64,000 bases of DNA from Ottelia alismoides. Taxonomy: Eukaryota > Streptophyta > Magnoliopsida > Alismatales > Hydrocharitaceae. Positions 1 to 11,350 of the stretch are shown in pieces (within the stretch, counting starts at the first letter, position 1; each line of letters begins with the position of its first letter). The stretch is from NCBI GenBank assembly GCA_037367405.1, contig JAZKJV010006934.1, forward strand, positions 62,001-126,000, given 5' to 3'. The notes beneath the pieces were generated by a model. The model did no database searches and had not been told where the DNA came from. It saw only the letters and a list, made by a program, of their open reading frames with translations. A program made the translations under genes and the position numbers.

Positions 1-1997
1 TCCATCCCGAATAGCGGATTTATTGGTGACAGGCAAGTGTTGAAAGAAGCGAGAATAGGGGAGTCCAAGGAGACATTCGCAAGGTCCGAACTAACTTCTT
101 GAAGATCACCCCTATTTATGGAAGATGTTGCCGATACGGAATCGATGTGGGCGTCGGCGAGGTCCCGACTGAACCATCCGTGTGACGACATCTTGAGAAG
201 GTCAAAGGAGAAGATGATAGATGAAGAGCACGAGGGTGAACAAGAAATAAAAGGATTGTAAAACAGTAGAAGGCTCACAATGAGTAAGGGTCAAATGGAA
301 GGAGAGCAAAAAATAGCGCAAGAGCGCGGTGCTTTTGATCTTGACCTTAATCCAACTAGCAATCAAACACAAAGCAAGGGGATTCACCAACTCAACACGT
401 GAAACCTTAAGGGTTCGGCTATTATCTTTGTGGTTTTTAGAAGAATTCAGGTATTTATCTTTTAACGAGTCCTTAGAGCGCTACGCCTATAGGAGAGAGT
501 ACTACCGGAAGAGTATCCCGTACTTGTCCTCCTCCTATGTACCCTGTAGTCTGCACTTTTTGAGGTCCTTGTAACCCTTCCTGGCTCCCTACTCAGCCAA
601 AGAAATAGAGAAAGGAAGCCAATAGGCGAAACCAATACTTCGGAACTTGCTCGCAACGGAATCACCCGTGAGCGTGCAAGAACCTACTCGGACGCAAGAC
701 GATGAGACAGACACCCCCGTGAAGGCGTGGCCTAGGCTCGATACTTCAGACAAGGTCGATGCTCTGCACAATAGAGAGTCACCAATGTTGACCAAGCCCT
801 ACTCGTCCACGTACGATAGAAGCGCCAATACTTCGGAAATCCAGGCGATACACAAGGCAGCCACATACTGGGTTTTGGGCTCTAATCCTTACGAAGCACT
901 CAACTCACTTGGAAGGAGACCTTCCCATGCAACCTGAAGACAAGTGAGGGTGTTAATCTCCCCAAGCAATGAATCCAATTACCAATTTTATTTAGGTCAA
1001 AGTTTTCTTAGCAGTCCCTTTTTTTAATTTTTTTGGTGTTATCGCTTCTTTTGAGTAGATTCTAACAAGCGTCTAACGGTTTTTTTGTATTTTCTTAATC
1101 CTACTTTGTCCAAAAACAGAGGGAGAATAGAGTCGGAAAAGCCGTGCAAGTCGACACAAAGGTGGAAATCTCACCTTTGTGCCTAAATGATGGATGCAAA
1201 GTAAGAAGACTTACAGCGAATCCCAGCTCTCTCCATGCGGGATGCAAAGCAGAAATTTATAAACCTAATCTATATGCCGGTATGCAATACGGAAAACATC
1301 CTAAGCAGGCAATTGCTAGCGTTAAGAACCACAAGTTAACCACCAATCCTTGATCCTAAGGGTCCGGTCTAGACCCCCCTCCTCTTCTCGACACATTGAG
1401 TTCAGGAGTAGCGCTTGATGGGGAGGGCTCGCGGTGCGGCGGATCTAAGAAGGTGAGTTAACTGTTTAATTAAACTAAGTCCAAATACGATCTATATGTG
1501 CATGCAAAGGTTATTAGTGTGTTTGGACCTAATTTAATCGATCAAGAAAAAGCCTAAAACTAAGGACTCAATCCACAAAAGAAAGTGAAAATGAAATCAA
1601 AACCGGAAAATGACAGCGGTGAAAAACTCGTCAAAATCCGCGGTGAGCCCCCAAGTGAACAAACACTTGGAAATTGGGCCCCGAAGTTCAAGTGTCCAAG
1701 TCCTGTATTATTACAAATTAATAAATGTCTCTCTCTCACCAAAAATGGGAAAAACTATCTCTCTCTCTCTCTCTCAAGTCCTCCTGCTCTCTCCTGCCGG
1801 CTAGGGTAGAATAGCCAGCTCCTCCTTCTCCCAAGGCTGCTCAGTATTCCCTAGGCAATCCTCCTCGGTCAGTGGTCCCTCGCAAGAAAACATGAAAGGG
1901 ATGTCAGACAATTCAAAACAAATTATGCAATAGAAAAATAAATGATAAAAAATGGCTAAGCAGATAAAAGACACAAATGTACTCTACAAACCAATGC
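1..1997 (-). other. H internal region: untranslated leader and unassigned DNA
   Basis: On the minus strand, positions 1997 down to about 900 match the leaders of A and C piece by piece: the segment after the primer site, the tcttgcgaggg block (about 1880), the GGGGG-flanked hairpin (1651-1670), the block near 1370-1440 and the cttggggagag-like block near 950-990. From 900 to 1 no similarity to the gag of A or C is visible in any frame. The short frames on either strand (for example 647-937 plus or 589-795 minus) have no family resemblance, so I do not call them genes. A CT microsatellite lies at about 1755-1773. Confidence 0.6.
1651..1670 (-). other. Leader hairpin of H
   Basis: CCAAGTG and CACTTGG form a perfect 7-bp stem with a 6-nt loop, followed on the element's sense strand by a run of G. 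It lies at the place where A (41229-41246) and C (33395-33412) carry a hairpin with a different stem (CGAGCAC/GTGCTCG) followed by the same GGGG run. The structure is kept while the sequence differs. A role in RNA dimerisation or packaging is inference. Confidence 0.5.
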
Positions 1998-2015
1998 TCC
2001 CCGGCAACAGCGCCA
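1998..2015 (-). promoter_or_regulatory. Primer binding site of H (tRNA-Asp type)
   Basis: On the minus strand the 18 bases read TGGCGCTGTTGCCGGGGA, differing at one base from the site in A (40841-40858). This is the tRNA-Asp-type primer site known from Athila elements. It lies 2 bases inside the LTR end and fixes both the strand of H and the inner end of its LTR. Confidence 0.9.
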
Positions 2016-2017
2016 TT

Positions 2018-5000
2018 TGAAAAACGAAAATGCGAGAGCCGCTAAATAGTGGTCTGCAAATCAGACTCACTGTCGCTGATGCGACTACTCAAGCCTTCCC
2101 GTTCGTCAACAATTAACCCACACAATCAATCAATCAATCAAGAGCAAGGATTAAAATTTATTATTCCCTACTAAAAATGTACGATGGAAGCAAGTAGGGG
2201 TCGAACACAGGAAATAAAGGTGCAGAGTATAGACAAAAGTCAAAACCTAGGTCTAATGGACTACTTAGCCAATCTAGATTTTTTTGTGGGTTTTTAATTT
2301 TTAATTTTTTTTATTTTGTAATTTTGTATTTTGATTTTTAATTTTCTGATTTTTATAATTTTTTATATTTTATATTTTTTTCTCTTTTTCAATATTGGAA
2401 TGTCAAAATAATGTAATACAAGGAGTGATAAAATATTTATAAAATACGCAAAAATAGCCAAAAATTCAGAAATAAAATCTTTTTGGTCTTTTTATAATTT
2501 TTTTTTGTTTTTGTGATTTTTGGGTATTTTTAAAAATATTTTTGGTATTTTTAAACACTGAAATATAGCAAAACAGTGAATTAGCTACGGACTAGGGATA
2601 AAATGGGAATTAATAATATCAAACAACCACGAAAATTCTCCAAACTAATTTTAAGATAAAGATAATACAATGTAGAACCTACAGGAACTTAGTCCGTATT
2701 TTTAGAGTTTTCTATAATTTTTTAGATTTTTTAGAAGTTTTTAAGTGTTTTTGGACTTTTAAGGTTTTTCTTTTGAGATGTTTAGTAGTTTTTGGACGGA
2801 TACTAAAATATGATAAAATAGAAGTAGGTAATTTTTTTGGAAGTTTTTAAGGTATTTTAATATTTTTTTGGTATTTTCTAAGCTAGACAGTGCTGAAATG
2901 GCATGTTTTTTATTTTTAATAAATGATAAAATGCGACAAAAATAAAATCTAAAAATATGGCGTGAAAGTACTAGCAAACAAGAGCCTAAGTTAATTTTTT
3001 TGCAATTTTTGGCACTTAAATGATGCGTGAAATAAATAGATCAAACACACAAAAATCCTAAGCCTGGCAGGGGTATAAATGCAATTCTAAAACATACAGG
3101 GGCTTAGGTGCAAATTTCACCAAAATCCACACGCGAAGCACTTGTTTTGTCGTTCATAGGGGCATATTTGCAAATACTAAAAACCAGCGGGGCAAAAATG
3201 CAATTATCCCAAAAACATATTTAAGTAACTACAAATAGGGGTATAACTGCAAATAGATGAAAGTTTAGGTTATAAAATGCAAAATACCCAAAAGCCACGC
3301 GCCCCACTCACGTGAGGTGACGTGGCCGAGGACTGAAGTGCAAATATAAAAAGTTATTGGGCCTACGTGCAAATATTACAAAAACTTTTAAACTGGAAAG
3401 TAAAGTTTTAAGACTAAACGTTAAATACAAAAAATGCTTGGGCTTAAAATGCACAATACCCAAGATCCTGATCGTGCGGCCGAGGGAGCTTCACTTGACA
3501 CGCGGCGTGCATCAGACGGCCCGTACCCCTTCGCTCTGGGCGGCTGGGATTAGATCGTGAACGGCTGATCAAACGGCTTAGAGGTGCCCCGATCCGACGG
3601 CTGCTGAACGGCTGGAAGAACGCGGCTGATCCGACGGCTGGGCAAAGATGACGAAGAACACCGCCTAGAGGACTCTTGGAATGGCGATTCCGGCCGACAC
3701 ACGGCCTCCACCAGCCCCGGACCGAGGGCAAAATGGTCCTAGGGCTCGTCCGCATCGATGGAGCTCCTCAGCCGAGGCCGAGGTGATCGGAAGTGCTCGG
3801 ACGAGGGAGGTTGCCTGGAGGTGCTTCCCTGAAACATCGAGGCTCTATTGGGCCTCCTTTTGACTTTGTTCCTGCAGGGTTAGAAGCACGACCAAAAAGG
3901 GGATGCTTGAAATGCACTCCGATGGTTCGATGGAGGCAAAAGGTGCCTGGGATGAGGAGCTCCAACAAGCGGCGGAGAGGGGAGCTCGATAGCTCGATCT
4001 GGGCGAGATTGAGGTGGTTGGAAGGGTGGAGCAGAGTGACGGAGTGACGAGGAAGAGTATGGAGGTGGTCTTGGTGGCTATCGAGGATGGAGGTGGCCGG
4101 AAAGTGGAGGCGGAGCTAAGCTCCGCCGTGGGCTTTGATCAAAGATTCACGATGATTAACGCGAGGGGAATCTAAACTGCTCCTAGGCTAAGCTATGCTA
4201 CGCTAGAGCTACAAGAAAAGGAAAAGAGAAGGGGGTGAATCTCACGAGAGATGTCGGGATGGAGGTCGCGGCGGAGCTCCGGCGAGGGATGGATCTGCTT
4301 CGATTCGACACCAGATGACTCGAACCCCGACTCGATTCGCCTCCTGCTGTCACCAGGAACACGATGGGATATGGGTTTTCATGTGATTTTGGCGGAAGAA
4401 GGATCAAATCGAGAAGGGAAGTCGGGGGTTACATTTTGTAGGGTTTGACTGCCAAGCGCATGTGCTCCAAAGAATGAGGTGGACCGAGCAAATCGCTGGT
4501 CCAATCCTTGAAAAAATGAAGGGGCGTGAAAGCCTGATCATAGGTCTACAAAAGTCGTGAAGACATCGAGCTCAAAAGATGCAAGTCGCGACCTTGAAAA
4601 GTCCGCAAAGGCGGGAAGAAACGAGGTTTCTGACACGGACTGGGATGGTCAGACAGTTGACCGAGGTCAACTGTCAGACGCACCTGGTTGGTCCACGTGG
4701 ACCAACCAGGAAAAAACTTTAGAAAATGTTTTATAAATTGGATTTAAAATAGCCAACGATTTTATTAATTTTTAATTATAAAATAAAAAATGTTTATTTT
4801 TTTATGAAGTATTTTATGGTAATTTGTATTTATTTTTTAGAGGTATATTTTTACAAGTTGCCTTGTATACCCTTTATAGGTATAATACCTATATACTTTA
4901 TTCTTTTATTTTTATTCTGTAAATTTTAATTTTATTATTTTTATTTAGTATTTTATAAAATCATAAAATACTTTTAGGAACATAAATATATTTTGTTTTA

Positions 5001-5866
5001 TTTTTCTGATATGTTTTGTATATTAAATAAAAATCTCAGTAGCTATTGTATAGGTATGTATATAGGTATTGTATCTATGTATCTAATATACAAGTATTTT
5101 TATTTTATATTTGATTTAGGTTTTTATTCTGATTTTAATGTACATAACTATTATAAGTAATATATACATAATTATAAAAATATAAAAATATACAAATAAT
5201 GAATAAATAATAAATTGAATATTTTATTCTGTACAAGTATACAATGATGGTCCAAAACTCAACTTTCAAACCGTAGCTCCGCCAAATGCGAAACCACCAC
5301 CATTAAATAGCTTATTTTATTATATATACAATTAAAGTGAGTTTGCTGCATTTGGAGTTTTCAGTTGTGAGATACGGGTCTGGGAAGTTGGGATTCTAGA
5401 ATTTTGTTCTGACCATAACTTTTTATCTGTACATTATTTTTCAGTGAAATCAATTTTGTATTTTTCTATATAAAAATATCTACAACTTTCATGTACAAAG
5501 TTTCTTTATTTAATGCACAAAGAGTAGAACCAAAAATAGGTCCCAAAAATGAATAAAGAAGGAATGAAATAGAAGGTATTTTTATTGTATCTTAACCCTT
5601 ATCTCCCCCTACTTTATTCCTTATCGACCTATTCATCAAGATGCCTAGGTCTCGGGGTTTCGGGTCATAAAATATTTACAATATTTTATTCTTTTTCTTT
5701 TCTTTTCTTTATTATATAATTTTGGCATTAAAAACAATATTTTATACACTTTTTACATACATATGCATGAATGCTAAATTGCTCTATTTAATGCTATTTT
5801 CAGGCGTTTGCTAGGGTTTTTGAGGCCAAAATGATAGAATAAAGATGATGAAACGTGGATTCATCA
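2018..5866 (-). repeat. 5' LTR of H
   Basis: The LTR is bounded by TG...CA on the minus strand: the inner end sits next to the primer site and the outer end reads TGATGAATCC..., the same start motif as the other LTRs here. At 3849 bp it fits the family. It has the usual layout: AT-rich 5' third with a U3 palindrome (4652-4710), GC-rich middle (about 3460-4300) and AT-rich 3' third. The small frames at 3444-3755, 3793-4047 and 4198-4407 lie in the GC-rich transcribed part and look like chance frames. The partner LTR is outside the window. Confidence 0.8.
4652..4710. repeat. Double palindrome in the U3 of H's LTR
   Basis: Two palindromes lie side by side. The first pairs GACAGTTGACC (4652-4662) with GGTCAACTGTC (4665-4675). 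The second is a perfect 28-bp palindrome (4683-4710), each half being CCTGGTTGGTCCAC, with the G-box core CACGTG at its centre. Equivalent structures occur in I (5889-5950), A (38131-38194), B (55570-55632) and C (24828-24897). Function is unknown. Confidence 0.8.
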
Positions 5867-7090
5867 CATAGGGGCAGGGGGCGGGTCAGAGAGTTGACCC
5901 GCGGTCAACTCTCAGACCCTCTTGGTTGGTCCACGTGGACCAACCAGGAAAACCCTGGAGAAATCATTAAAAAATCGTTTTAAATAGCAAATGACTTTAT
6001 TATTTTTTAGTTATTAAACAAAAAATGTTTATTATTTTATAAAGTATGTTATGGTGATTTTCATTTATTTTTATGAGGTTGTTAATGACAAGTTATGTGT
6101 TATGGGGTATATAGGTATATGTAGCTATATACTTTAATATTTTTATTTTGTATATTTAATTTTATTATTTTTTTTATTATTTGATAAATTTATAAAGTAT
6201 TTGTATACACTTAACTATCTTTTATTTTATTTTTTTGAAGTGTTTTATACAGATAATAAAATAGAAGTGTTAATTATATATGTATAGTTGTAGGTATTAT
6301 ACCTATGTATTATATACAGATATTTTTTGTGTGTTTCCTTTAGGTTTTTATTATTATTTTAATATACACGGATATTGTAAATAATATTTCAAAATTATAA
6401 AAATATCAAATTATGAAAATAATGAATAAATAATAAATTGACTATTTTATATTTTAAATATAAAATTGGACTAGTGGGGTCCAAAACTCAACTTTTAAAC
6501 CATAACTCCGAAAAATACGAAACCACCTTCATTAAATTGCTTATGAGAAATTATATATAATTAAGTTTGGGACATTTCGAGTTTTTATTTGAAAGATACA
6601 GGTCTGGGAAGTTGAGATTTTGGAAATTTATTCATATTATAACTTTTTATCTGTACATTATTTTTGTGTAAAATCAATTTTGTATTTTTCTTTATTTAAT
6701 TATCTAAAAATTTCATGTACAAAGTTTCTTTATTTGAGGTATAAAAAGTGGAACCAAAAATAGGTCCCAAAATGAATAAAGAATGAATAAAATAAAAGGT
6801 ATTTTTATTGTATTTCGGCCCTTATCTCCCCCTACTTTATTCCTTGTTGACCTAGTCATCGAGATGCCTAGGTCTCGGGGTTTCGGGTCATAAAATATTT
6901 ACAATATTTTATTCTTTTTCTTTTCTTTTCCATATTCTACAATTTTTGGCTTTAAAAACTGCATTTTATACGCTATTTACACAACTGTGCATGGATGCTA
7001 AAATGCATGAGTTAAGCCTATTTACACACATTAACTAGGATTTTTAAGGCCAAAATGATAGAATAAAGATGACAAAACTCGGATTCATAA
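5867..7090 (-). repeat. Fragment I: 5' part of another minus-strand Athila-like LTR
   Basis: This 1.2-kb block is a diverged second copy of 4640-5866. It carries the same U3 palindromes, the same run about gtctcggggtttcgggtc, the same TTTATTC box and an end reading ggattcata at 7083-7090, a mutated form of the ATTCATCA terminus. The best reading is that H inserted into this LTR near its palindrome, the rest of I lying off the left edge. A duplication of the 5' end of a single LTR would look the same. Its right end abuts E's LTR. Confidence 0.6.
5889..5950. repeat. Double palindrome in fragment I
   Basis: GAGAGTTGACC (5889-5899) pairs with GGTCAACTCTC (5903-5913), and the following G-box-centred palindrome spans 5922-5950. 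Relative to H, the third base of the first stem is G instead of C and its partner is C instead of G, so pairing is kept by a double change. Confidence 0.75.
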
Positions 7091-7991
7091 CCTACTTAGC
7101 ACCTCCGAGCCTGGCCTCACGTGCGCAGTCACGTGAGGTCCGGGAAATTTTGCAGGGAGGCCCCGTATTCAAATGGCGAACTTGTCTTGCTATCACGTGA
7201 TTAATGCATGTGCCTGGGACTAATTGCATTCAAACCCCTCCGATTATAATAATTACAAATTAGTCCCTATGCATGTGTAAAAATTACAAGGAAGTCCTCG
7301 TGCATCATTGTATTTACATTTAGGTCCTCCTAGGTACCTGTTTGTAATATTTTCCCTATTTATTTCTCATGTTTTCTTGCATTTATGCCCCTGAACTCTT
7401 TCGTTGATATCTTGACCATTCGAGCTCCAATTTAGTCGATTTCAGTGGCATTTCGATGCTCGTTTCATTGTCTTCCTAATGGCATGCCTAGATTGCTATT
7501 TTGACACATTGGATTTTATTAAATAATTCTACTTACATAGTGTCACATGCTCAATGATTTTTATACCATCAATTATCTAAATGATGAAAATTGCTCCGTA
7601 AATGGATCCTGAAATTGATTATATTTTAACGCTCATTTGTTATATCTCATTAGGGCATTTTTGCATCATCGTAACATGTCATATCTTTGCATGATAAAAA
7701 TCAAACAAAAATTTCCAGCATTTGTCTGTCTTATGTCTTTGTGTTCATTGTCCTATTTGTTCTTAATCCAACACATAATTGAAATAATAGGAGTCTTGAT
7801 TCATACTTAAGAGGCTCGTGTCCCTAAGTTCAACCTTGGCCTTGCCCAAGCAAAAAAAATCAGCCGCTTTGATTTATTTGATACATTAACTAAAGTGATT
7901 TTTGATAAATCCTATTTTATCCGACTGCAACGAATACATTATTTTAATCGTTAATTTAATTAAATTAAGAGGGTGAAATCTGGGTCTGTCA
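7091..7991 (+). repeat. 3' part of E's 5' LTR
   Basis: The stretch ends in ctgtca two bases before a primer site. It has the text typical of the 3' half of these LTRs, with repeated phrases such as gcatttaggtcct and AT-rich DNA towards the end. The 5' part of this LTR is missing because fragment I is joined at 7090; it presumably lies left of the window. It does not overlap the 5' part of the 3' LTR at 23315-23872, so LTR divergence cannot be measured. Confidence 0.65.
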
Positions 7992-7993
7992 AA

Positions 7994-8011
7994 TGGCTCT
8001 GTTGCTGGAGA
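7994..8011 (+). promoter_or_regulatory. Decayed primer binding site of E
   Basis: TGGCTCTGTTGCTGGAGA matches the site TGGCGCCGTTGCCGGGGA at 14 of 18 positions. Two of the four differences are C to T and one is G to A, as expected from decay of methylated DNA. It places the 5' LTR end at 7991. Confidence 0.75.
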
Positions 8012-9131
8012 CACAACTCATTTTTGTTTATTTAGTTTTTTAATGTTTAATTGAGTGTTGATTTCTAATTCATAGGTCATGTTGTTGTTTGCATTTTTAA
8101 TATTTCTTCGATTAATATCTAACACATTCTTTTTGTGGTAAGGGGTCCTTGGTGATCAAGGAGGCGAGGAGAAGGATTTCCTTGCTACGAGGAGATGCAG
8201 AAGCAAACCGTTGATAAAAAAATTGAAGAAAGAAAAAAGTGTGTTTCTTGCATTTTATTTTTCATGTAATAATCGTCTTTACAGCAGTCGTCGTTCGAAG
8301 ATTCGTGTATGTAAATGAATGAAGTATTTGTCGTTGTGTGGGGATTGCTCCACTTGAGTCTTGACCTAGGATTAGGCACGCGGCTTGTCGAGCTTCATTC
8401 ACATTTTATTCTATGTGTTTGGTCGTATGTAGGACACACATTAAATTTAGACGCACGTAAATATCGCTTCACTTAGCCAAAAAAATAAAATATGTTCTTT
8501 CCCGCTAATAGAAGCATGTTCGGTGTGGTTTTTCATCAACTTGCATACATTCTATTTTTAGTTTCAATTCAGTCTTGTTTTCATGAAATTTTGCTCAAGG
8601 CAGTGCAAGTTTTCTCTCTTATCCTAGATCATGATTTTATCGATTGCATTGGCTTTTTCTCAACCTCCCTTCCTGGATTGATCGCATAGGATTAATGGAA
8701 ATCGGGAAAGAGCCGTAGACGATTGATTGATTGATTTGTGCTCGCATTTAAATAGTGATAACCTTAAGCTTAAAATCGGGACTGATAAGTACAAGTTGAC
8801 CTAAAATGGAGTAAAATCATATTTGGGAGAGTAATGCCATTGTTTGTGTATGATGTTTTTATTCGATATTTTATCTTAATCCTTGAATAAATTAGATTAT
8901 TTTTAATCACCAATAAACATGAAAAGATAATTAACCAATATTTGTTGGTTTCACTTATGAGTTGGTGAATTAAAAGGGTATTGCATGCTTAATTGAGCCT
9001 TGATTTCTTCGACATCATCCCTTAGACCTTAAGTGCTCCATTCATCTCCGAAGATTCACTCGCTCACGTGTACATTCATCCTAACTTCTTCATTCACCTC
9101 AGGTTTCCCCAACGTCAAATATAGATCCCTT

Positions 9132-9157
9132 TACTTAGGCTACTCTTAGCCTAAGTA
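9132..9157 (+). repeat. PPT-motif stem-loop in E
   Basis: TACTTAGGCTA (9132-9142) and TAGCCTAAGTA (9147-9157) form a perfect 11-bp stem with a CTCT loop, followed by a run of G. It corresponds to the three stem-loops in A at 49157-49367, but the inner pairs differ (GGCTA/TAGCC here, GGG/CCC or GGAT/ATCC in A). Confidence 0.75.
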
Positions 9158-9241
9158 CAGGGGGACCTAAGTCCCTGTGATTTTTCTTACTCATTTATCT
9201 TGTCCTTGATACATAGATTATTTTGAACCTAAGTATAGGAG

Positions 9242-10774
9242 TGATTGATCACGAATCTACCTTTTCAATGGTATCGAATTAGCAATTTTGTTGCAGTCAG
9301 ATAGATCCGGATCGATTAAAAATTAACCTCACGGATCGATAAATTGTCGATTGAAATTAATGTGTGGTTTTATATTTGTTTAACTAGGGAAAGCTCCATG
9401 GTCAACTCAAGGAGGCAAAGGAACAACTTGGGATCAGATCATATGAATTAGATCACGGTTCTCCAAGTGGGATTTTTTTATTTTTTTATGCAACAAAAAA
9501 ACCAAATGCAAAAATGCGGATGAATTAGGTTAGATCCACTTAGTCAAATTAATCTTTGATGTCAAATTAATCCAAATCAGCCAAGTTATATTTTTCGTGA
9601 AAACCTAATCCAGTGAAGAATGCAAAATGTATTTTTTTTGGAATTTTTGGTCTTAAGATGCACAAATGAAAAATGCAAACTTTTTTGGGGGTTTTATGCA
9701 ATTTTTCATACAAATGATATGAAAAAATTATGAAAAATTACTGGACATGAAATATGTTAAAATAAAGCTAGATTATTTTGGAATTCCAAATTTTTTTTGG
9801 AATTTTGTGACATTTTATGATTTTTTTATGATTTTTTACTGAAAACAGAGTGATTATGAGTATTTAATTTTTAATAAATACATAAATAAAATTATCCAGA
9901 GAATGAATTATCTCAAATAGATATTTTAGTCAGGAATCCATGAGAATTGAAATTTATCAAAAATATTATTCGTGGATATAATTAAAAATCAATTACAAAA
10001 ATCACTATAGAATTTATTTTATACACAAGATAACTCTAATTTCGATGAAACTTGGACAGTAATAAAGAGCACTTAGAGGCATCATCTACAATTTTTTTCA
10101 CAATTTTTAGAGAAAGAAATTTGTTTGTGCGAATTTCAGAGTATAAATGGGTAAAATATTACTCAATTTCAATCTCTGATTTTTAATAAATAATCCTATG
10201 CTCACCAAAATGTAAATAAATAACCACAAGATAAAGGTTGAGATGCTCTACAAAATGATATTTTTGATTGACTAAAACGATGATATTTTGAGGTCTAAAT
10301 TATCGTGCGAAGTGAGGGGTATCAATGCAATACAGAAATTAAAGTATCGAACTGAAATGTGCTTAACGGTACTTTTGGAAATGAACAAACATAACAGAAT
10401 GAAAATGTAATTTTCACAAATGTAATAAAATAAAAAAACTAGACCTTCGTTGGGTTCCTAGCTTGGAACCCAAGTTCGGGCACGTAGAGGGGGCTGGGTC
10501 GGGCGACACCATGTGAAGGGCGGGGCAGAGAAGTTGCTGGCGATGGCGGTACCGCGCAGCGGCAGGCTGGGGGGGCTGCAGGATGGCGGGACCATCGGAC
10601 GTGAAGCGGCCTGCGGGAGTTGGAGCGGGCGGCGCAGGCCGGGCGCCTGGACGTGGGGCGCTGGACTGTTGCAGGGCAAGGGCGCGGCTGCTGGCATGGG
10701 TTCCCGCGGTGGAGGCGGTGCTCAGCCGCTGGGTGGAAGGACAACAACCGTCGTGCAAGGGCGGAGGAGGCAAG
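9242..10774 (-). repeat. 3' portion of solo LTR G
   Basis: This portion is AT-rich from 9242 to about 10400, then changes sharply to GC-rich DNA at 10440-10774. The overlapping frames at 10414-10889 sit in this GC-rich part. They have low-complexity composition and no conserved motif, and correspond to the transcribed centre of the LTR, so none is called as a gene. Text such as ggtgctcagccgctgggtgg (10717-10736) recurs as ggtgctgagccgcttggtgg at about 19617-19636 on the other side of F, so the centre of G contains an internal repeat. Confidence 0.65.
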
Positions 10775-11054
10775 TGATAAGCCGAAAATCCCACAAAATC
10801 CGGGTAAGGGAAAAATCAATCAGGGGTCGTTGCGACCCGGATCTCGCAGATGGGACTCAACAAGAAAAATAGACCATCAAAATGAATAATCAGTCAAAAA
10901 GTCGAATAAGCGGTCTTCTTATTTATTTAACCTGGTATAGAGACCAGGGTCGAACTCAAGGAGCACGGGTTGGCCACGTTGCCTACAAAGTAGTCAGAAG
11001 ATGAATAAAATAAGAAAATATATTTTTGGTGGATTTTATTTTTTTAATTTTTTT

Positions 11055-11350
11055 CACTACAAAAAAAGCGCGATTGGCGTGCACACAATGGGGTGCACTG
11101 GGCGAGCACATGTGCTCGCCCATAACTAACGAGCACATAGGTTGCACATGTGCTCGCCATCCTAATCACCCTTTTTAATCTGGAGGCGCGGTTATATTTC
11201 GTAGATGGGCGAGAACTTTAATAGCACACGTGCTCGCCTAGCTATGCTCGCCCAGTTGAAAATCGAGGCGCGGTAGAATGGACGCGTGTCAATTTTCCGA
11301 GCGAGCACTTAAAGAGCACAAGGCGAGCACATAAGTGTGCTCGCCCGTGC
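11055..11350 (+). repeat. Left terminal inverted repeat and subterminal repeats of the CACTA
   Basis: After the terminal repeat there are at least five copies or half-copies of a motif with core gcgagcacatgtgctcgcc (about 11102-11122, 11129-11158, 11204-11250, 11298-11345). Several are arranged as inverted pairs. In En/Spm elements such subterminal motifs bind the TnpA protein; that role here is by analogy. Confidence 0.85.

Larger units (their letters stand above)
1..5866 (-). mobile_element. Element H: partial Athila-like LTR retrotransposon, minus strand
   Basis: The sequence shows, read on the minus strand, a long LTR (5866 down to 2018), then a primer binding site, then about 2 kb of internal leader that runs off the left edge. 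The leader at about 1280-1450 is clearly homologous in reverse to the leader of element A around 41468-41600, including the stretch that reads ctactcctgaactc. H therefore belongs to the same family. No gag could be recognised in 1-900, where it would be expected by comparison with A. The far LTR lies outside the window, so completeness and age cannot be judged. Confidence 0.8.
7992..9241 (+). other. E internal region, left half (non-coding)
   Basis: After the primer site comes a diverged leader (the ggcgaggagaagg text at 8162-8174 resembles the leader block at 33150-33190). Within about 1.1 kb the sequence reaches motifs that in A lie downstream of integrase: the ctaagtacaggggg stem-loop at 9132-9165 and ctaagtatagga at 9229-9240. 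No gag, protease, RT or integrase motif is visible in any frame. The small frames at 8185-8379 and 8492-8689 are unassigned. Confidence 0.6.

Noticed and set aside
1..900. Possible gag or host exon in the left edge (frames 329-574, 647-937, 589-795)
   Set aside because: No similarity to the gag of A or C in any frame and no recognisable domain; position only suggests H internal DNA.
9142..9300. Second primer binding site near 9285 (gcaattttgttgcagtcag)
   Set aside because: Only a short GTTGC core resembles the primer site; the position is better explained as the 3' end of solo LTR G.
10414..10889. Several overlapping 60-126-codon frames on both strands
   Set aside because: They lie in the GC-rich transcribed centre of solo LTR G, overlap on both strands, have biased composition and no conserved motif.
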